The notes beneath the pieces are model-generated. The model made no database searches. It was not told the DNA's origin and saw nothing but the letters and a program-made list of their open reading frames with translations. From Taklimakanibacter albus (GTDB lineage Bacteria > Pseudomonadota > Alphaproteobacteria > Rhizobiales > Aestuariivirgaceae): a stretch of 64,000 nucleotides of DNA. The DNA is taken from NCBI RefSeq assembly GCF_016595235.1, contig NZ_JAENHL010000004.1, forward strand, positions 1 to 64,000. The letters run 5' to 3'. The translations under genes and the position numbers were made by a program. Of this stretch, positions 16,537 to 24,918 are shown piece by piece. Position 1 is the first letter of the stretch. Each line of letters begins with the position of its first letter.

Positions 16537-17916
16537 TCAGTCGACCGTCTTCACGCCTGTGCCGATCCACTTGTTGCGCACCCGGTCATAATTCTCGATC
16601 GGGTCGTAGTAGTCGGCGCCGAGACCGATCTGGCGGGCGGTAAGCCGGCCGACCGAGCCCAAGATCTGATAGGCCGCGACGATCTGATCGCGCTCGGCCT
16701 GCGCCAGGATGATCTGCGCGTCGAGCAGCGCCGATTCGGCGTTCAAAACGTCGAGCGTGGTGCGCGAACCGACCAGGTTTTCCTGCTTCACACCGTCGAG
16801 CGCGATGGCCGCGGCCGAGACTTGCGCCTTGGACGACGCGATGGTTTCGCGCGCCGCGATCAACAGGTTCCACGAGCTCACGACGGATTCGCGCACGCTG
16901 CGCGCCGCGCCGATGATCTCGATGCGACGCTGGCTTTCCACCTGCTTGGCTTCGCGGACCGCCGAATAGACGCTGCCGGCCTCATACAGCGGCACATTGA
17001 TGCTGCCGACGAGGCTGAGCTGCTCGGTATTGCCTTGCGAGGTGTGATCGAGATCCTGAATGGTTTTGCTGGCGCTCGCCTGCAGGTTGACGCTCGGCAG
17101 GAGATCGCCCCTGACCACGTCGACATTATAACGCGCCGCTTCCGCGACGAAGGCGGCGGAAAGGATATTGGGATTAATCTTCTCGGCAAGCGCCGTCGCC
17201 GATTGCAGGCTGTTGGGCAGCTTCGGCAGCCGCGGATATTTGAGCGTGCCCGGCGCATGGCCGACGAGACGGTCGTAATTCGCGATGCTGGAGGCGAGAT
17301 TGGACTTGGCCGCCGCCACCGCCGATTGCGAGAGCGCCAACTGCGCCTGCGCCTGCGAGACGTCGGTCTTGGTGACCTCGCCGACATTGAAGCGTTCCTG
17401 GGTGGAGCGCAGCTGCTCCTGGAGCGTCTTCACGTTGCGCTGCCTGAGCTGCAGTACGCGGCGGTCACGAATGACATTCATATAGGCGGTGACGGTGTCG
17501 AACAGGGTCTGCTGCTCGACGGCGAGGAGATTCTGCCGACCGGCTTCGACCGTTGCCTCGGCCTGCTTGACGCCTTTGACGGTCTTGAAGCCACGGAAGA
17601 CCGGCTGGGTCAGGGTGATCGAGATGTCGGCCGGATTTGTCGTCCGGGTGTTCCCTGGAATCGGCTTGGTTTTGGTGTCGACGAGCCCGGCGCTGGCCGC
17701 GGCCTCGACGGTCGGCCGCCAGCCCGACAGGGCCTGCGGCGTCGCCTCATCGGTGGCGCGCTGACGAGCCCGCTCCGCCCTGAGCGTCGGATTGCCCGAA
17801 TAGGCGCTCACCAAGGCCTCCGCCAATGTCTCGGCATTGACGGTCAAAGGCATGAAAAACAAGGGAAGAGCTAAAGCCCCGGCAACTCCCCACGCACTGA
17901 CCCGCTTACGCCCCAT
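16537..17916 (-). CDS. tolC: TolC-family outer-membrane efflux protein
   Basis: An outer-membrane channel of the TolC type, about 459 aa, with a signal peptide (KRVSAWGVAGALALPLFFMP, cleavage near VNA-ETL). The mature part has two homologous halves: ETLAEALVSAYSGNPTLRAER opens the first, and the second begins around ATALAEKINPNILSAAFVAE. Coiled-coil stretches such as SQAQAQLALSQSAVAAAKSN are typical. The YDPIENYDRVRNKWIGTG end matches rhizobial TolC. The start is uncertain: ATG at 17916 is used; an in-frame GTG at 17931 adds five residues. It would serve several inner-membrane exporters; no partner pump is adjacent. Confidence 0.9.
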   Translation of the reverse strand: MGRKRVSAWGVAGALALPLFFMPLTVNAETLAEALVSAYSGNPTLRAERARQRATDEATPQALSGWRPTVEAAASAGLVDTKTKPIPGNTRTTNPADISITLTQPVFRGFKTVKGVKQAEATVEAGRQNLLAVEQQTLFDTVTAYMNVIRDRRVLQLRQRNVKTLQEQLRSTQERFNVGEVTKTDVSQAQAQLALSQSAVAAAKSNLASSIANYDRLVGHAPGTLKYPRLPKLPNSLQSATALAEKINPNILSAAFVAEAARYNVDVVRGDLLPSVNLQASASKTIQDLDHTSQGNTEQLSLVGSINVPLYEAGSVYSAVREAKQVESQRRIEIIGAARSVRESVVSSWNLLIAARETIASSKAQVSAAAIALDGVKQENLVGSRTTLDVLNAESALLDAQIILAQAERDQIVAAYQILGSVGRLTARQIGLGADYYDPIENYDRVRNKWIGTGVKTVD

Positions 17917-17988
17917 TTGCCCAAAACTCACTTTATTAGTGTTCCCTTCGAGCCCGAAAGCTCACTCTAGCGCAAGAACCCAGCGCAA

Positions 17989-18645
17989 TCAAAAGACAAA
18001 GGCAGGCCTGTCCACAGCCACCCCCGGCAGCCGCGCGATCGACGCCTCGAAAGCCGGCAGCGAGCTGATCGCCCCGTCATGGCGGGTGAACACTGTAGCC
18101 GTCGCCACCGTATGATCGCCGACCACCGCGACGAGCCGGCCGCCATCCTGCAATTGCTGCAGCAACGCCGGCGGCACCATCGGCACCCGGCCATCGATCA
18201 CGATAGCGTCATAGAGCTCGCCCGCTTTCCAGCCGGTGGCGTGCGCCGCCTTGTGGACCTGCGCATTGGTGATCCCGAGCGTGCCGAGATTGGTCGCCGT
18301 GGCGTCGACGAAAGCCTGGTCCTCGTCGATGGCGACGACCGCGTTGCAGAGTCGCGCGAGCAAGGCCGTAGAATAGCCGGTGACGCAGCCGATATGCAGC
18401 GCCTTCTCGTCGGCATCGATTTCCGCGAGCTGGACGAGCTTGGCCAGCGCCATCGGCTCCATCAGCGAGCGCCCGCCACCAAGATCGATATCCTCGTCCA
18501 TGTAGGCGACGGCGCGACGCGCTTCCGGCACGAACACTTCGCGCGGCAGTCCTGCCATCGCCTGGATGATGCGCCCATCGGTGATGCCGTTGGGGCGGAT
18601 TTGCGAGTCGATCATTCGTGATCGGGCGATAGCGAAATCGGTCAT
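17989..18645 (-). CDS. Protein-L-isoaspartate O-methyltransferase family protein
   Basis: A 218-aa SAM-dependent methyltransferase of the PCMT family, which repairs isoaspartyl residues in damaged proteins. It opens with FAIARSRMIDSQIRPNGITD and VFVPEARRAVAYMDEDIDLGGGRSLMEPM, the substrate-side motifs of this family in alphaproteobacteria. The SAM motif I is ALHIGCVTGYSTALLARL, slightly different from the classic GxGSGY. ATG at 18645 is preferred because homology starts there, though no clear ribosome binding site is seen. Its position upstream of tolC is conserved in the group. Confidence 0.85.
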   Translation of the reverse strand: MTDFAIARSRMIDSQIRPNGITDGRIIQAMAGLPREVFVPEARRAVAYMDEDIDLGGGRSLMEPMALAKLVQLAEIDADEKALHIGCVTGYSTALLARLCNAVVAIDEDQAFVDATATNLGTLGITNAQVHKAAHATGWKAGELYDAIVIDGRVPMVPPALLQQLQDGGRLVAVVGDHTVATATVFTRHDGAISSLPAFEASIARLPGVAVDRPAFVF

Positions 18646-18737
18646 AAGACGCTGATAACCAAATAGGGACAGTCTGTCCATCTGCCAATCGTAACACATT
18701 GTAGTTGCCGCGAGCTTCGACTATAAGGCCCGCCGAA

Positions 18738-18811
18738 GGCCTCGTGGCGGAGTGGTTACGCAGCGGACTGCAAATCCGTGTACCTCGGTTCGATTCCGGG
18801 CGAGGCCTCCA
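18738..18811 (+). tRNA. tRNA-Cys (anticodon GCA)
   Basis: A 74-nt cloverleaf: acceptor GGCCTCG with CGAGGCC, anticodon stem GCGGA/TCCGT around a CTGCAAA loop with GCA, T arm CCTCGGTTCGATTCCGGG, and encoded CCA. It is divergent from the isoaspartate methyltransferase gene. Confidence 0.95.
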
Positions 18812-18984
18812 ATCTTCCCTATATAAATCAATAAGTTTGTAGGATCTGTGACAGTGCCGTCTGATCACGGATACCAGGCTCCGCGCCCTGCCTATTTGGC
18901 ACTTTAGAGATACAGGAAGACAGGTTTGAGCAGATGCTTTCGGGGCTCGCATGAGAGCGCTGATTCGCGCCTCGAAGCACTTCG

Positions 18985-19266
18985 TCAGGTTGCTTTTTCA
19001 CCGCTCGAGAAGCCGAAACGGCGCGCCCATTTCGGGTGTTTACTGACCAGCCAGCGGCCGAGCCTGATCTCGGCCCTTCGCCTGAGCCGGCGCGCGATCG
19101 GAACATCGACGGCCAGAATCAAAAGGCCCAGCGGCACCATCCAGAAACCGAGGATCGGCAGGAAGCCCAGGAAACCTCCCAGGATAAGCAGACCGCCTAG
19201 GATGATTCTGACAACCGGGTGACCGGGAAGATGGAATTTCCGCCCGCCGAATTTGACACTATGCAT
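18985..19266 (-). CDS. Small inner-membrane protein, PGPGW-like
   Basis: A 93-aa protein. Its centre is a hydrophobic hairpin (VRIILGGLLILGGFLGFLPI, then LGFWMVPLGLLILAVDVPIA) bounded by basic stretches (ARRLRRRAEIRLGRW). The pattern glycine-rich helix, short turn with P and GFW, second helix, VP-ARR is like the PGPGW family of small membrane proteins. Function unknown. The ATG at 19266 is chosen because CAGGTG lies upstream and the longer version adds an odd leader. It is convergent with tRNA-Cys. Confidence 0.7.
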   Translation of the reverse strand: MHSVKFGGRKFHLPGHPVVRIILGGLLILGGFLGFLPILGFWMVPLGLLILAVDVPIARRLRRRAEIRLGRWLVSKHPKWARRFGFSSGEKAT

Positions 19267-19376
19267 GAGCACCTGCGCCTTTGTTACCTCGCAGATATAG
19301 GGGGGCTGCGACCGGTTTTCGACGGCTTGCAAAAAGACTTTTCAAATGCGAGAAAGCTATGTATACGCGCTGCCAT

Positions 19377-19451
19377 TCCCCGGTAGCTCAGTGGTAGAGC
19401 AAGCGGCTGTTAACCGCTTGGTCGCTGGTTCGAGTCCGGCCCGGGGAGCCA
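19377..19451 (+). tRNA. tRNA-Asn (anticodon GTT)
   Basis: A 75-nt cloverleaf: acceptor TCCCCGG with CCGGGGA, D arm GCTCAGTGGTAGAGC, anticodon loop CTGTTAA with GTT, T arm GCTGGTTCGAGTCCGGC, and encoded CCA. An intrinsic terminator follows directly. Confidence 0.96.
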
Positions 19452-19458
19452 GTTTTCA

Positions 19459-19492
19459 AAAGGGTTTAGCGAATGGTCGCTAAGCCCTTTTT
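19459..19492 (+). terminator. Intrinsic terminator of tRNA-Asn
   Basis: A 14-bp stem with one G-T pair, left arm 19459-19472 and right arm 19477-19490, four-base loop ATGG, followed by a short T-run ending at 19492. It lies eight bases after the tRNA 3' end. Confidence 0.8.
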
Positions 19493-19684
19493 CATTGACG
19501 GGTACGCAGCGGCGAGTTGGCTGCTTGGTAGAGGCCAGACGGGCGCGAGCGCATCACCGCTCTCACTTTCAGGGTGTTCGAACGCGCTTTGACCATCTCC
19601 CGGAGGCAATCCAAAATGCGAGCATTCTGGAAAAGCGAGGACTGCGGCGTTTCAGACGCAGTTGTGCTATTGGATCTCTCAGCC

Positions 19685-19809
19685 ATGAGGCCTCCACAAC
19701 TGGTTGCTGGTCATGGGCCGCGACGGAGAAGGACTCCCCTTCCCGCTCAGAGGCCATCCGGCGGCTTGTCGAGGCCGGGCTGAAGCGATCAAAAAGGAAA
19801 TGTGGATGA
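19685..19809 (+). pseudogene. Frameshifted remnant of a ribbon-helix-helix protein
   Basis: The stretch WAATEKDSPSRSEAIRRLVE (then AGLKRSKRK) is a recognisable ribbon-helix-helix second half of the kind found in small CopG-like or antitoxin-like DNA-binding proteins. The expected N-terminal strand (MRPPQLVA...) begins at an ATG at 19685 in a different frame; a frame change near 19712-19718 would join the two. As it stands no intact start leads into the RHH frame. It lies just downstream of tRNA-Asn, a frequent place for gene decay. A sequencing error could also explain the shift. Confidence 0.4.
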
Positions 19810-20006
19810 TCTCCAAGCGACAAGAAGCTGACCGTCAGTTCCTGAAGGTATCGCGCAAGGAAAAAGCTCAGCAGACGACTTCCAAATCTCGTTCGATCAC
19901 CGACGCCGACAAGGCGAGACGGGACGTGAAGACCACTGACCTGAGGAAGCAGCGCGAGGCAAGGGACGCCGGCCAGGCTGAGGGTGGGCTGAAAAAGGCC
20001 ACTTAG
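19806..20006 (+). CDS. Small charged hypothetical protein
   Basis: Not recognised. A 66-aa protein made almost only of charged and polar residues (SKRQEADRQFLKVSRKEKAQ), predicted helical and probably unstructured towards the end. The ATG at 19806 has AAGGAA just upstream; another ATG at 19800 is in frame. It follows the decayed RHH remnant directly and is convergent with the Dabb gene. It may be an accessory remnant. Confidence 0.4.
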   Translation: MISKRQEADRQFLKVSRKEKAQQTTSKSRSITDADKARRDVKTTDLRKQREARDAGQAEGGLKKAT

Positions 20007-20015
20007 CGCGTTCAA

Positions 20016-20324
20016 TCAGACTTCGTAATCGAAGACCAGGATACCTGCGATCCCGCCCCGCGCGGCTTCGACGAGAGCTTTGCCCACTTTCATATGCTCG
20101 GGATGCGGAAGATAGGCGTCCCGCGCTGCGGCATCGCGGAAATCGACCACGAAGCCATGGCGGAATCCCTTTTCGAGATTTTCCGGACTGTTGTTGGCGC
20201 CGCCGGTGACGGCGAGGATGCCGTCGATCTTCTCTTTCAGCGTCGCCACTGAATTGAGTGCCCGGCTAATGGCCGCCTCGTCGAGTTCCGGCCTGAAGTT
20301 GATGAGCACGACATGGCGTATCAT
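20016..20324 (-). CDS. Dabb-family (stress-responsive alpha/beta barrel) protein
   Basis: A 102-aa single-domain protein of the Dabb family, a ferredoxin-like fold that dimerises into a barrel. The family pattern is clear: MIRHVVLINFRPELDEAAIS at the start, GFRHGFVVDFRDAAARDAYL with the central histidine, PHPEHMKVG, and a C-terminal strand GILVFDYEV. Members include stress-induced plant proteins and small cyclases or monooxygenases; the role here is unknown. It stands alone. Confidence 0.88.
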   Translation of the reverse strand: MIRHVVLINFRPELDEAAISRALNSVATLKEKIDGILAVTGGANNSPENLEKGFRHGFVVDFRDAAARDAYLPHPEHMKVGKALVEAARGGIAGILVFDYEV

Positions 20325-20493
20325 GAGTTACATCCATAAGCAGAAAGGAGCTTTCTCCCACCAAAGGACGAAAAGTTACACGTATTGCCGGATTGCCGCC
20401 AGGGTACGCGACATACCTTTCCATCCACACAACCTGATATGATGATCATCCCATCCCCGGCTCGAATTGAGTTCCTCTGGAAGGATGAGAGTC

Positions 20494-20832
20494 ATGTCGA
20501 ACGACGCCTCTCGACTACGGGCCGTTTCGTTTGCGGCAAGCGTGTATCTGTTTTTTGAAGCTGGCCTTGCCGCCCAGACGGTGGACGAACTGCCGGACCC
20601 GCAAGAGCCCATGCTGGCGGAGCCGGGCGATTGGGCTGCCGATTTCAATGAAGCCCAGCTGGCCTGCTATCAAGGATCGATGCGCGCCTGTGACTCGATC
20701 TGGCTGAGCGAGCGGGTCCTGCTCGATTCATTCCTGGACCACTATGGACGGACCTGCGGCGGCCGGGTTGACCTCCGTGAGATCCGGCGCGCCAACCTCA
20801 ATTGCACCGAGGCCTTTCCCGGTCACGATTGA
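20494..20832 (+). CDS. Hypothetical secreted protein with four cysteines
   Basis: Not recognised. A 112-aa product with a signal-peptide-like N terminus (RLRAVSFAASVYLFFEAGLA, cleavage near AQT) and a mature domain of about 80 residues carrying four cysteines in two pairs (ACYQGSMRACDSIW and GRTCGG...LNC), which suggests disulfides in the periplasm. ATG at 20494 is chosen since GGAAGG lies nine bases upstream; an ATG at 20485 and a TTG at 20467 are also in frame. It ends seven bases from the convergent regulator gene. Confidence 0.55.
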   Translation: MSNDASRLRAVSFAASVYLFFEAGLAAQTVDELPDPQEPMLAEPGDWAADFNEAQLACYQGSMRACDSIWLSERVLLDSFLDHYGRTCGGRVDLREIRRANLNCTEAFPGHD

Positions 20833-20839
20833 ACGTCGC

Positions 20840-22417
20840 TCACTCCGCCAGTCCAGCTTTCTTCAGGCCATCGGCAAATATCGCAAGGTGCTCGGGCCGG
20901 CTGATCGGGAGCCAGTCCGTGATATTTGAAACGCGTAAAGCCGGATCGAGCTTACGCATCTCCCCGATGGCCCGTCTTGCTTCCTGTTGGCGGCCGCCGA
21001 GCGCCCGGGTCGCTGCAATCAGCGCCACGACCATGAGAAAGCTCGGCAGATTGCCATATGACCGCTCCGCCCATGCGGACGCCGCCTCAATTCGACCGGC
21101 AAACAGATGCGCCATCGCGATCCCCGCCTGCATGCGATAGAGCTCCGGGTCGACGGGGCTCAATCGCATGGCCCGCTCGAAGTGCTCGATTGCTTCTTCG
21201 CATTCACCGTGCCAGGTCCGAAGGAAACCGCTGAGAAACCAGGCCGAAGCCAGATTGGGGTTCAGGAATATGGCTCTGTCGAGAAGCGCGATGCCACTGT
21301 CGAGATCACCGGCCAGATGCGCCAGCGCATGGCCGCCTCGCGTGAGGGCTACGGCGTCATCCCTACCCAATTCGACGGCACGGCGCGCCAGGCGTTCTCC
21401 CTCGACGGTTTCCCACGCGCGGTCTTCTGTCCAACCGTTGATCTTGCGCCAGAAGTAGGACCAGGCCGCCATGGCATGGGCGGCCGCGAATTCGGGATCG
21501 AGCTCGATGCTTCTCCGGAACAGCGACAAGGCTTCATCGACGGCTTCTTGTGTGCCCCGATGCACATGGGCGACCCCGCGCAGGTAGCAATCATAGGCGT
21601 TCAGACTGGCCGTAGGCTTTTTCTTGGCGCGCTCGATCTCGGCCAATTCCATTTGCGGGGCGATCGCGCCGGCGACACTTGCCGCGATCTCGTCCTGCAG
21701 CTCGAAGATATCCTCAAGCCGTCCCTCGAAACGATCTGCCCACAGATGCGTGCCGGTTGACGCCTCGATAAGCTGTCCCGTGATGCGGATGCGATCCGCG
21801 GATTTGCGCAAACTGCCTTCCAGCACATAGCTGACACCGAGCTGCTGGCCCACCTGCTTCAAGTCGGCCGCCCCGCCCCGATACGTGAAGCTCGAATTGC
21901 GCGCGACGACGAACAGCCAGCGCACGCGCGAGAGTGCGGTGATGATCTCCTCCACCACCCCATCCGCGAAATAGGCCTGCTCGGGATCCCCGCTCAAATT
22001 CTGGAATGGCAGAACGGCGATGGATGGCTTGCTCGGCAGGAGTGGGATCGGATGTAAGACATCCAGCGTGGGGTCGGGACCTGGATCCGAAACGCGCTCG
22101 GCCGCTCGAGTTTCGGTGACGTCGCCCACGAAGCGGAAGCCCTTTCGTGGGATCGTGCGAACGAGGTGCTGTTCCTCGCCACTGTCGCCGATGGCCTTGC
22201 GAACCGCATTGATATGGCTGGTGAGCGTCGATTCCGAAACGATGCGCCCGCCCCATACCGCCTCGATCATATGATCCTTGCTCACCACGTGGTCACGGTT
22301 CTGAACCAGATAGAGCAGCAGATCGAATACCTGAGGCCCGACGCCCACCGCTTTCGCGGCCCGCGTAAGCTCTCGGCGCTCGGGGTCGAGGACACAGTCT
22401 GAGAACAGGAATTGCAC
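20840..22417 (-). CDS. Winged-helix (OmpR/CadC-type) regulator with TolB-like and TPR domains
   Basis: A 525-aa protein. Residues 1-105 form an OmpR-type winged helix (LDPERRELTR, VFDLLLYLVQNRDHVVSKDH, VRTIPRKGFRFVG). A TolB-like or adenylate-cyclase-associated module follows (SIAVLPFQNLSGDPEQAYFA through GTHLWADRFEG, about 135-240). The C-terminal half is tetratricopeptide-like helical repeats (SLFRRSIELDPEFAAAHAMA, then AIFLNPNLASAWFLSGFL). No membrane helix or cyclase domain is visible, so it is a soluble regulator that probably senses through the repeats. It is divergent from the NmrA-like gene, a likely target. Confidence 0.88.
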   Translation of the reverse strand: MQFLFSDCVLDPERRELTRAAKAVGVGPQVFDLLLYLVQNRDHVVSKDHMIEAVWGGRIVSESTLTSHINAVRKAIGDSGEEQHLVRTIPRKGFRFVGDVTETRAAERVSDPGPDPTLDVLHPIPLLPSKPSIAVLPFQNLSGDPEQAYFADGVVEEIITALSRVRWLFVVARNSSFTYRGGAADLKQVGQQLGVSYVLEGSLRKSADRIRITGQLIEASTGTHLWADRFEGRLEDIFELQDEIAASVAGAIAPQMELAEIERAKKKPTASLNAYDCYLRGVAHVHRGTQEAVDEALSLFRRSIELDPEFAAAHAMAAWSYFWRKINGWTEDRAWETVEGERLARRAVELGRDDAVALTRGGHALAHLAGDLDSGIALLDRAIFLNPNLASAWFLSGFLRTWHGECEEAIEHFERAMRLSPVDPELYRMQAGIAMAHLFAGRIEAASAWAERSYGNLPSFLMVVALIAATRALGGRQQEARRAIGEMRKLDPALRVSNITDWLPISRPEHLAIFADGLKKAGLAE

Positions 22418-22610
22418 GTAGAACTCCGCCAGCAGCCAACCGGCGAGTGTCGGTCAGGATATAGGGCATGTTACCGGCCCTTGGACATATTTCCAAGGCG
22501 GACCCAAGGACATTTGAAGGTTGCCGCAAAGCCTTTCTGCGGCGCTCAAGGCAATCTCCAGGCCGTACCGACGTCAGCACGGCGCGACGCGGGGTTGCAG
22601 GAGATATCTC

Positions 22611-23366
22611 ATGAAGATCGTTGTCATCGGCGGAACCGGCCTTATCGGTTCGAAGGTCGTCGGATTGTTGCGCGGCAAAGGCCACGACGTTCTGGCCGCG
22701 TCCCCAAACACGGGCGTGAACACCATCACGCGCGAAGGGCTGGCGGAAGCCCTTTCAGGCGCAAACATTGTCATCGACGTGGCCAACGCGCCGTCATTCG
22801 AGGACAAGGCCGTTTTGGAGTTCTTCGAGACGGCGGGTCGCAATCTGCTCGCCGCGGAGGAAGCTGCCGGCGTCAGGCATCACGTGGCGCTCTCCGTCGT
22901 GGGTGCCGATCGCCTCCCCGACAGCGGCTATATGCGCGCCAAGGTGGCGCAGGAAAAACTCATTCAATCGTCGAAGACCCCGTATACGATCGTCCGCTCG
23001 ACCCAATTCTTCGAGTTCGTCGAGGCGATCACCCGATCGGCATCGGACGGCAATGCGATCCGCCTGTCGCCGGCGCTACTTCAGCCCATAGCCTCGGATG
23101 ATGTAGCATCGGCCCTGGCTGTAACTGCCACGGGCGAAGCAGCCAACGGAATCGTCGAGCTCGCAGGCCCCGAGAGAATTCCGCTCGACGCTCTGGTGCG
23201 ATCTCACCTCGAGGCGACGGGCGACCGCCGGCAAGTCATTGCCGATATCCGCGCCCGTTATTTCGGCGCCGAGCTCGACGACAGGTCGCTTACGCCCGGC
23301 GCACATCCGATGCTCGGCACGATCCGCTTCGAGGATTGGCTGCTCCGTACATCCAATCGGGCCTGA
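22611..23366 (+). CDS. NmrA-like NAD(P)-binding SDR protein
   Basis: A 251-aa atypical short-chain dehydrogenase with the nucleotide-binding motif VIGGTGLIGSKV at 5-16, followed by a short Rossmann domain (SGANIVIDVANAPSFEDKAV) and a C-terminal substrate domain. The usual YxxxK couple appears as YMRAKVAQEKLI, as in NmrA/complex I NDUFA9-type proteins that may act as redox sensors rather than enzymes. The ATG at 22611 has GGAG upstream. It is divergent from the winged-helix/TPR regulator and followed by a membrane protein gene. Confidence 0.82.
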   Translation: MKIVVIGGTGLIGSKVVGLLRGKGHDVLAASPNTGVNTITREGLAEALSGANIVIDVANAPSFEDKAVLEFFETAGRNLLAAEEAAGVRHHVALSVVGADRLPDSGYMRAKVAQEKLIQSSKTPYTIVRSTQFFEFVEAITRSASDGNAIRLSPALLQPIASDDVASALAVTATGEAANGIVELAGPERIPLDALVRSHLEATGDRRQVIADIRARYFGAELDDRSLTPGAHPMLGTIRFEDWLLRTSNRA

Positions 23367-23416
23367 ACGCGTTCGCTCCCCAGCTGCGAGCGACATTCCA
23401 TTTCAAGGAGACAACC

Positions 23417-23848
23417 ATGCTCAAATCAACCTGCATCGCCGCATCCGTCGTGCTCGGAACAGCCGCCATCGCCAACGGCGTGTTCATGCTGATCGATCCG
23501 GAGCGCTGGTACTACGCAGTGCCTGGCGTGACCACGACCGGCCTGTTCAATCAGCACTTCGTCCGCGACATCGGATTGATTTTCCTGCTCGTCGGCGGCG
23601 CGTTCCTGCTCGGCGCCGTCCGGCCGAACCTCCGGATCGTATCATGGGCAGCGCCGTCGATCTGGCTCTCGGGCCATGCGCTTTTTCATTTCTGGGAAGT
23701 GGCCGTCGGTATCTGCGGCCCATCGGTCCTGGCACGCGACTTTCCGGCGGTGACGCTGCCGGCCTTGATCGGGCTCGCCATCACGATTTGGGCGATAGCC
23801 GATTCCCGCACGGCAACGGCGGCCGGGACCGTCGGGAGATCCGCGTGA
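23417..23848 (+). CDS. Four-helix membrane protein, unknown function
   Basis: A 143-aa protein with four hydrophobic segments (about 5-22, 47-66, 73-92 and 110-128), including GLFNQHFVRDIGLIFLLVGG and a WLSGHALFHFWEVAVG stretch with conserved-looking histidines. The ATG at 23417 is preceded by AAGGAG. It lies 50 bases after the NmrA-like gene and 43 bases before the AraC gene, all on the same strand, so the three could be co-transcribed. DoxX-like or DUF4345-like families are possible but not established. Confidence 0.65.
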   Translation: MLKSTCIAASVVLGTAAIANGVFMLIDPERWYYAVPGVTTTGLFNQHFVRDIGLIFLLVGGAFLLGAVRPNLRIVSWAAPSIWLSGHALFHFWEVAVGICGPSVLARDFPAVTLPALIGLAITIWAIADSRTATAAGTVGRSA

Positions 23849-23891
23849 TGAGTGCCCTCGCACTTTGACGCCGTCACATTGGAGGCCTGCC

Positions 23892-24788
23892 ATGAACGAG
23901 GAAAAGGAGGAACGGCGGCGTCCGGCCGATGCGGAAATGGGCCGCGTTCTGAAGACCGAGCCGCTCAACATCGTATCCGGTCTCGACCCGTCTTCCGGCA
24001 CGATCGCCCATTGGAAACATGGCGCCCTGCATGACGTTGTTCAGCCAATGGCCGATCATGTGATCATGACATACATCGACACGATGCAACCCCTGGAGCG
24101 CCGGACGGGTCGCAGCGTAGCGACTGGCGTGGCACGCCCAGGGGTTGTGACGATCATCCCGGCAGGCACGAGCGCGCGCTGGGACATCGCCGGCGACGTC
24201 GATGTCGTTCAGCTGTATCTTCCTCACGCAACGATCGAACGCGTAGCTGCCGAAGCCGACAGTGCATTGCCGGCCGAGCTTCTGGAACGAACCGGCCATC
24301 TCGACCCGATTACGGCGCGCCTGCTCGCCACGGCGTCGGAAGCGGTCGAGGGCAACACGACGCTCGACGTCATGTTCCGTCAGCAACTGACAGACCTGCT
24401 GGCAACCCGCCTGTTGGCAGCGCATTCCGAGATGCCGCTCATACCCAGACCGGCGTCGGGCGGGCTCCCGCCCGGAATTCTACGCCGCGCCTTGGGGCGC
24501 CTTCGCTCGGAAAGCGATGCGGATGTCTCGTTGGCCGCCTTGGCCGCGGATGCCGGCTTGTCGCGCTTTCATTTCTGCCGTGCGTTCAAGGAAAGCACCG
24601 GGAAGTCGCCGCATGTCTGGCTCCGGCAGCACCGGTTGGAGCAGGCAAAGGCGATGCTGCGCGATCCGTCCATGTCGATCATCGCGGTCGCCATGGCGCT
24701 TGGCTATGCGTCCCAGACGGCCTTCGCCGCGGCGTTCAAGAAGCTGACCGGGATATCTCCCAGCGAATTTCGGCGCATGGCGACTTAA
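23892..24788 (+). CDS. AraC-family transcriptional regulator
   Basis: A 298-aa regulator. The N-terminal part is a cupin-like sensor (VVTIIPAGTSARWDIAGDVD). The C-terminal 100 residues carry two helix-turn-helix units: LAALAADAGLSRFHFCRAFK and ISIIAVAMALGYASQTAFAA-type sequence, ending in KKLTGISPSEFRR. The ATG at 23892 with GGAGG seven bases upstream is preferred to 23865. It precedes the MBL-fold, hydrolase and oxidoreductase genes, which it probably controls; the 130-bp gap to them holds three GCAAT-type direct repeats. Confidence 0.88.
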   Translation: MNEEKEERRRPADAEMGRVLKTEPLNIVSGLDPSSGTIAHWKHGALHDVVQPMADHVIMTYIDTMQPLERRTGRSVATGVARPGVVTIIPAGTSARWDIAGDVDVVQLYLPHATIERVAAEADSALPAELLERTGHLDPITARLLATASEAVEGNTTLDVMFRQQLTDLLATRLLAAHSEMPLIPRPASGGLPPGILRRALGRLRSESDADVSLAALAADAGLSRFHFCRAFKESTGKSPHVWLRQHRLEQAKAMLRDPSMSIIAVAMALGYASQTAFAAAFKKLTGISPSEFRRMAT

Positions 24789-24918
24789 CCGCAATTCCTC
24801 TGCAATTGCCGCAATCGCTCTGGCGTGGCCGCTGACGCGCTTCGCTAAATCACCTCCATGCCCGCACGCCTCGGGCGAAACGAACGGGCTCAGCACCGTA
24901 ACCAAAGGAGATCCTGAA

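Noticed and set aside
16480-17874. Open frame of 464 codons on the plus strand
   Set aside because: Antisense to tolC; shadow frame only.
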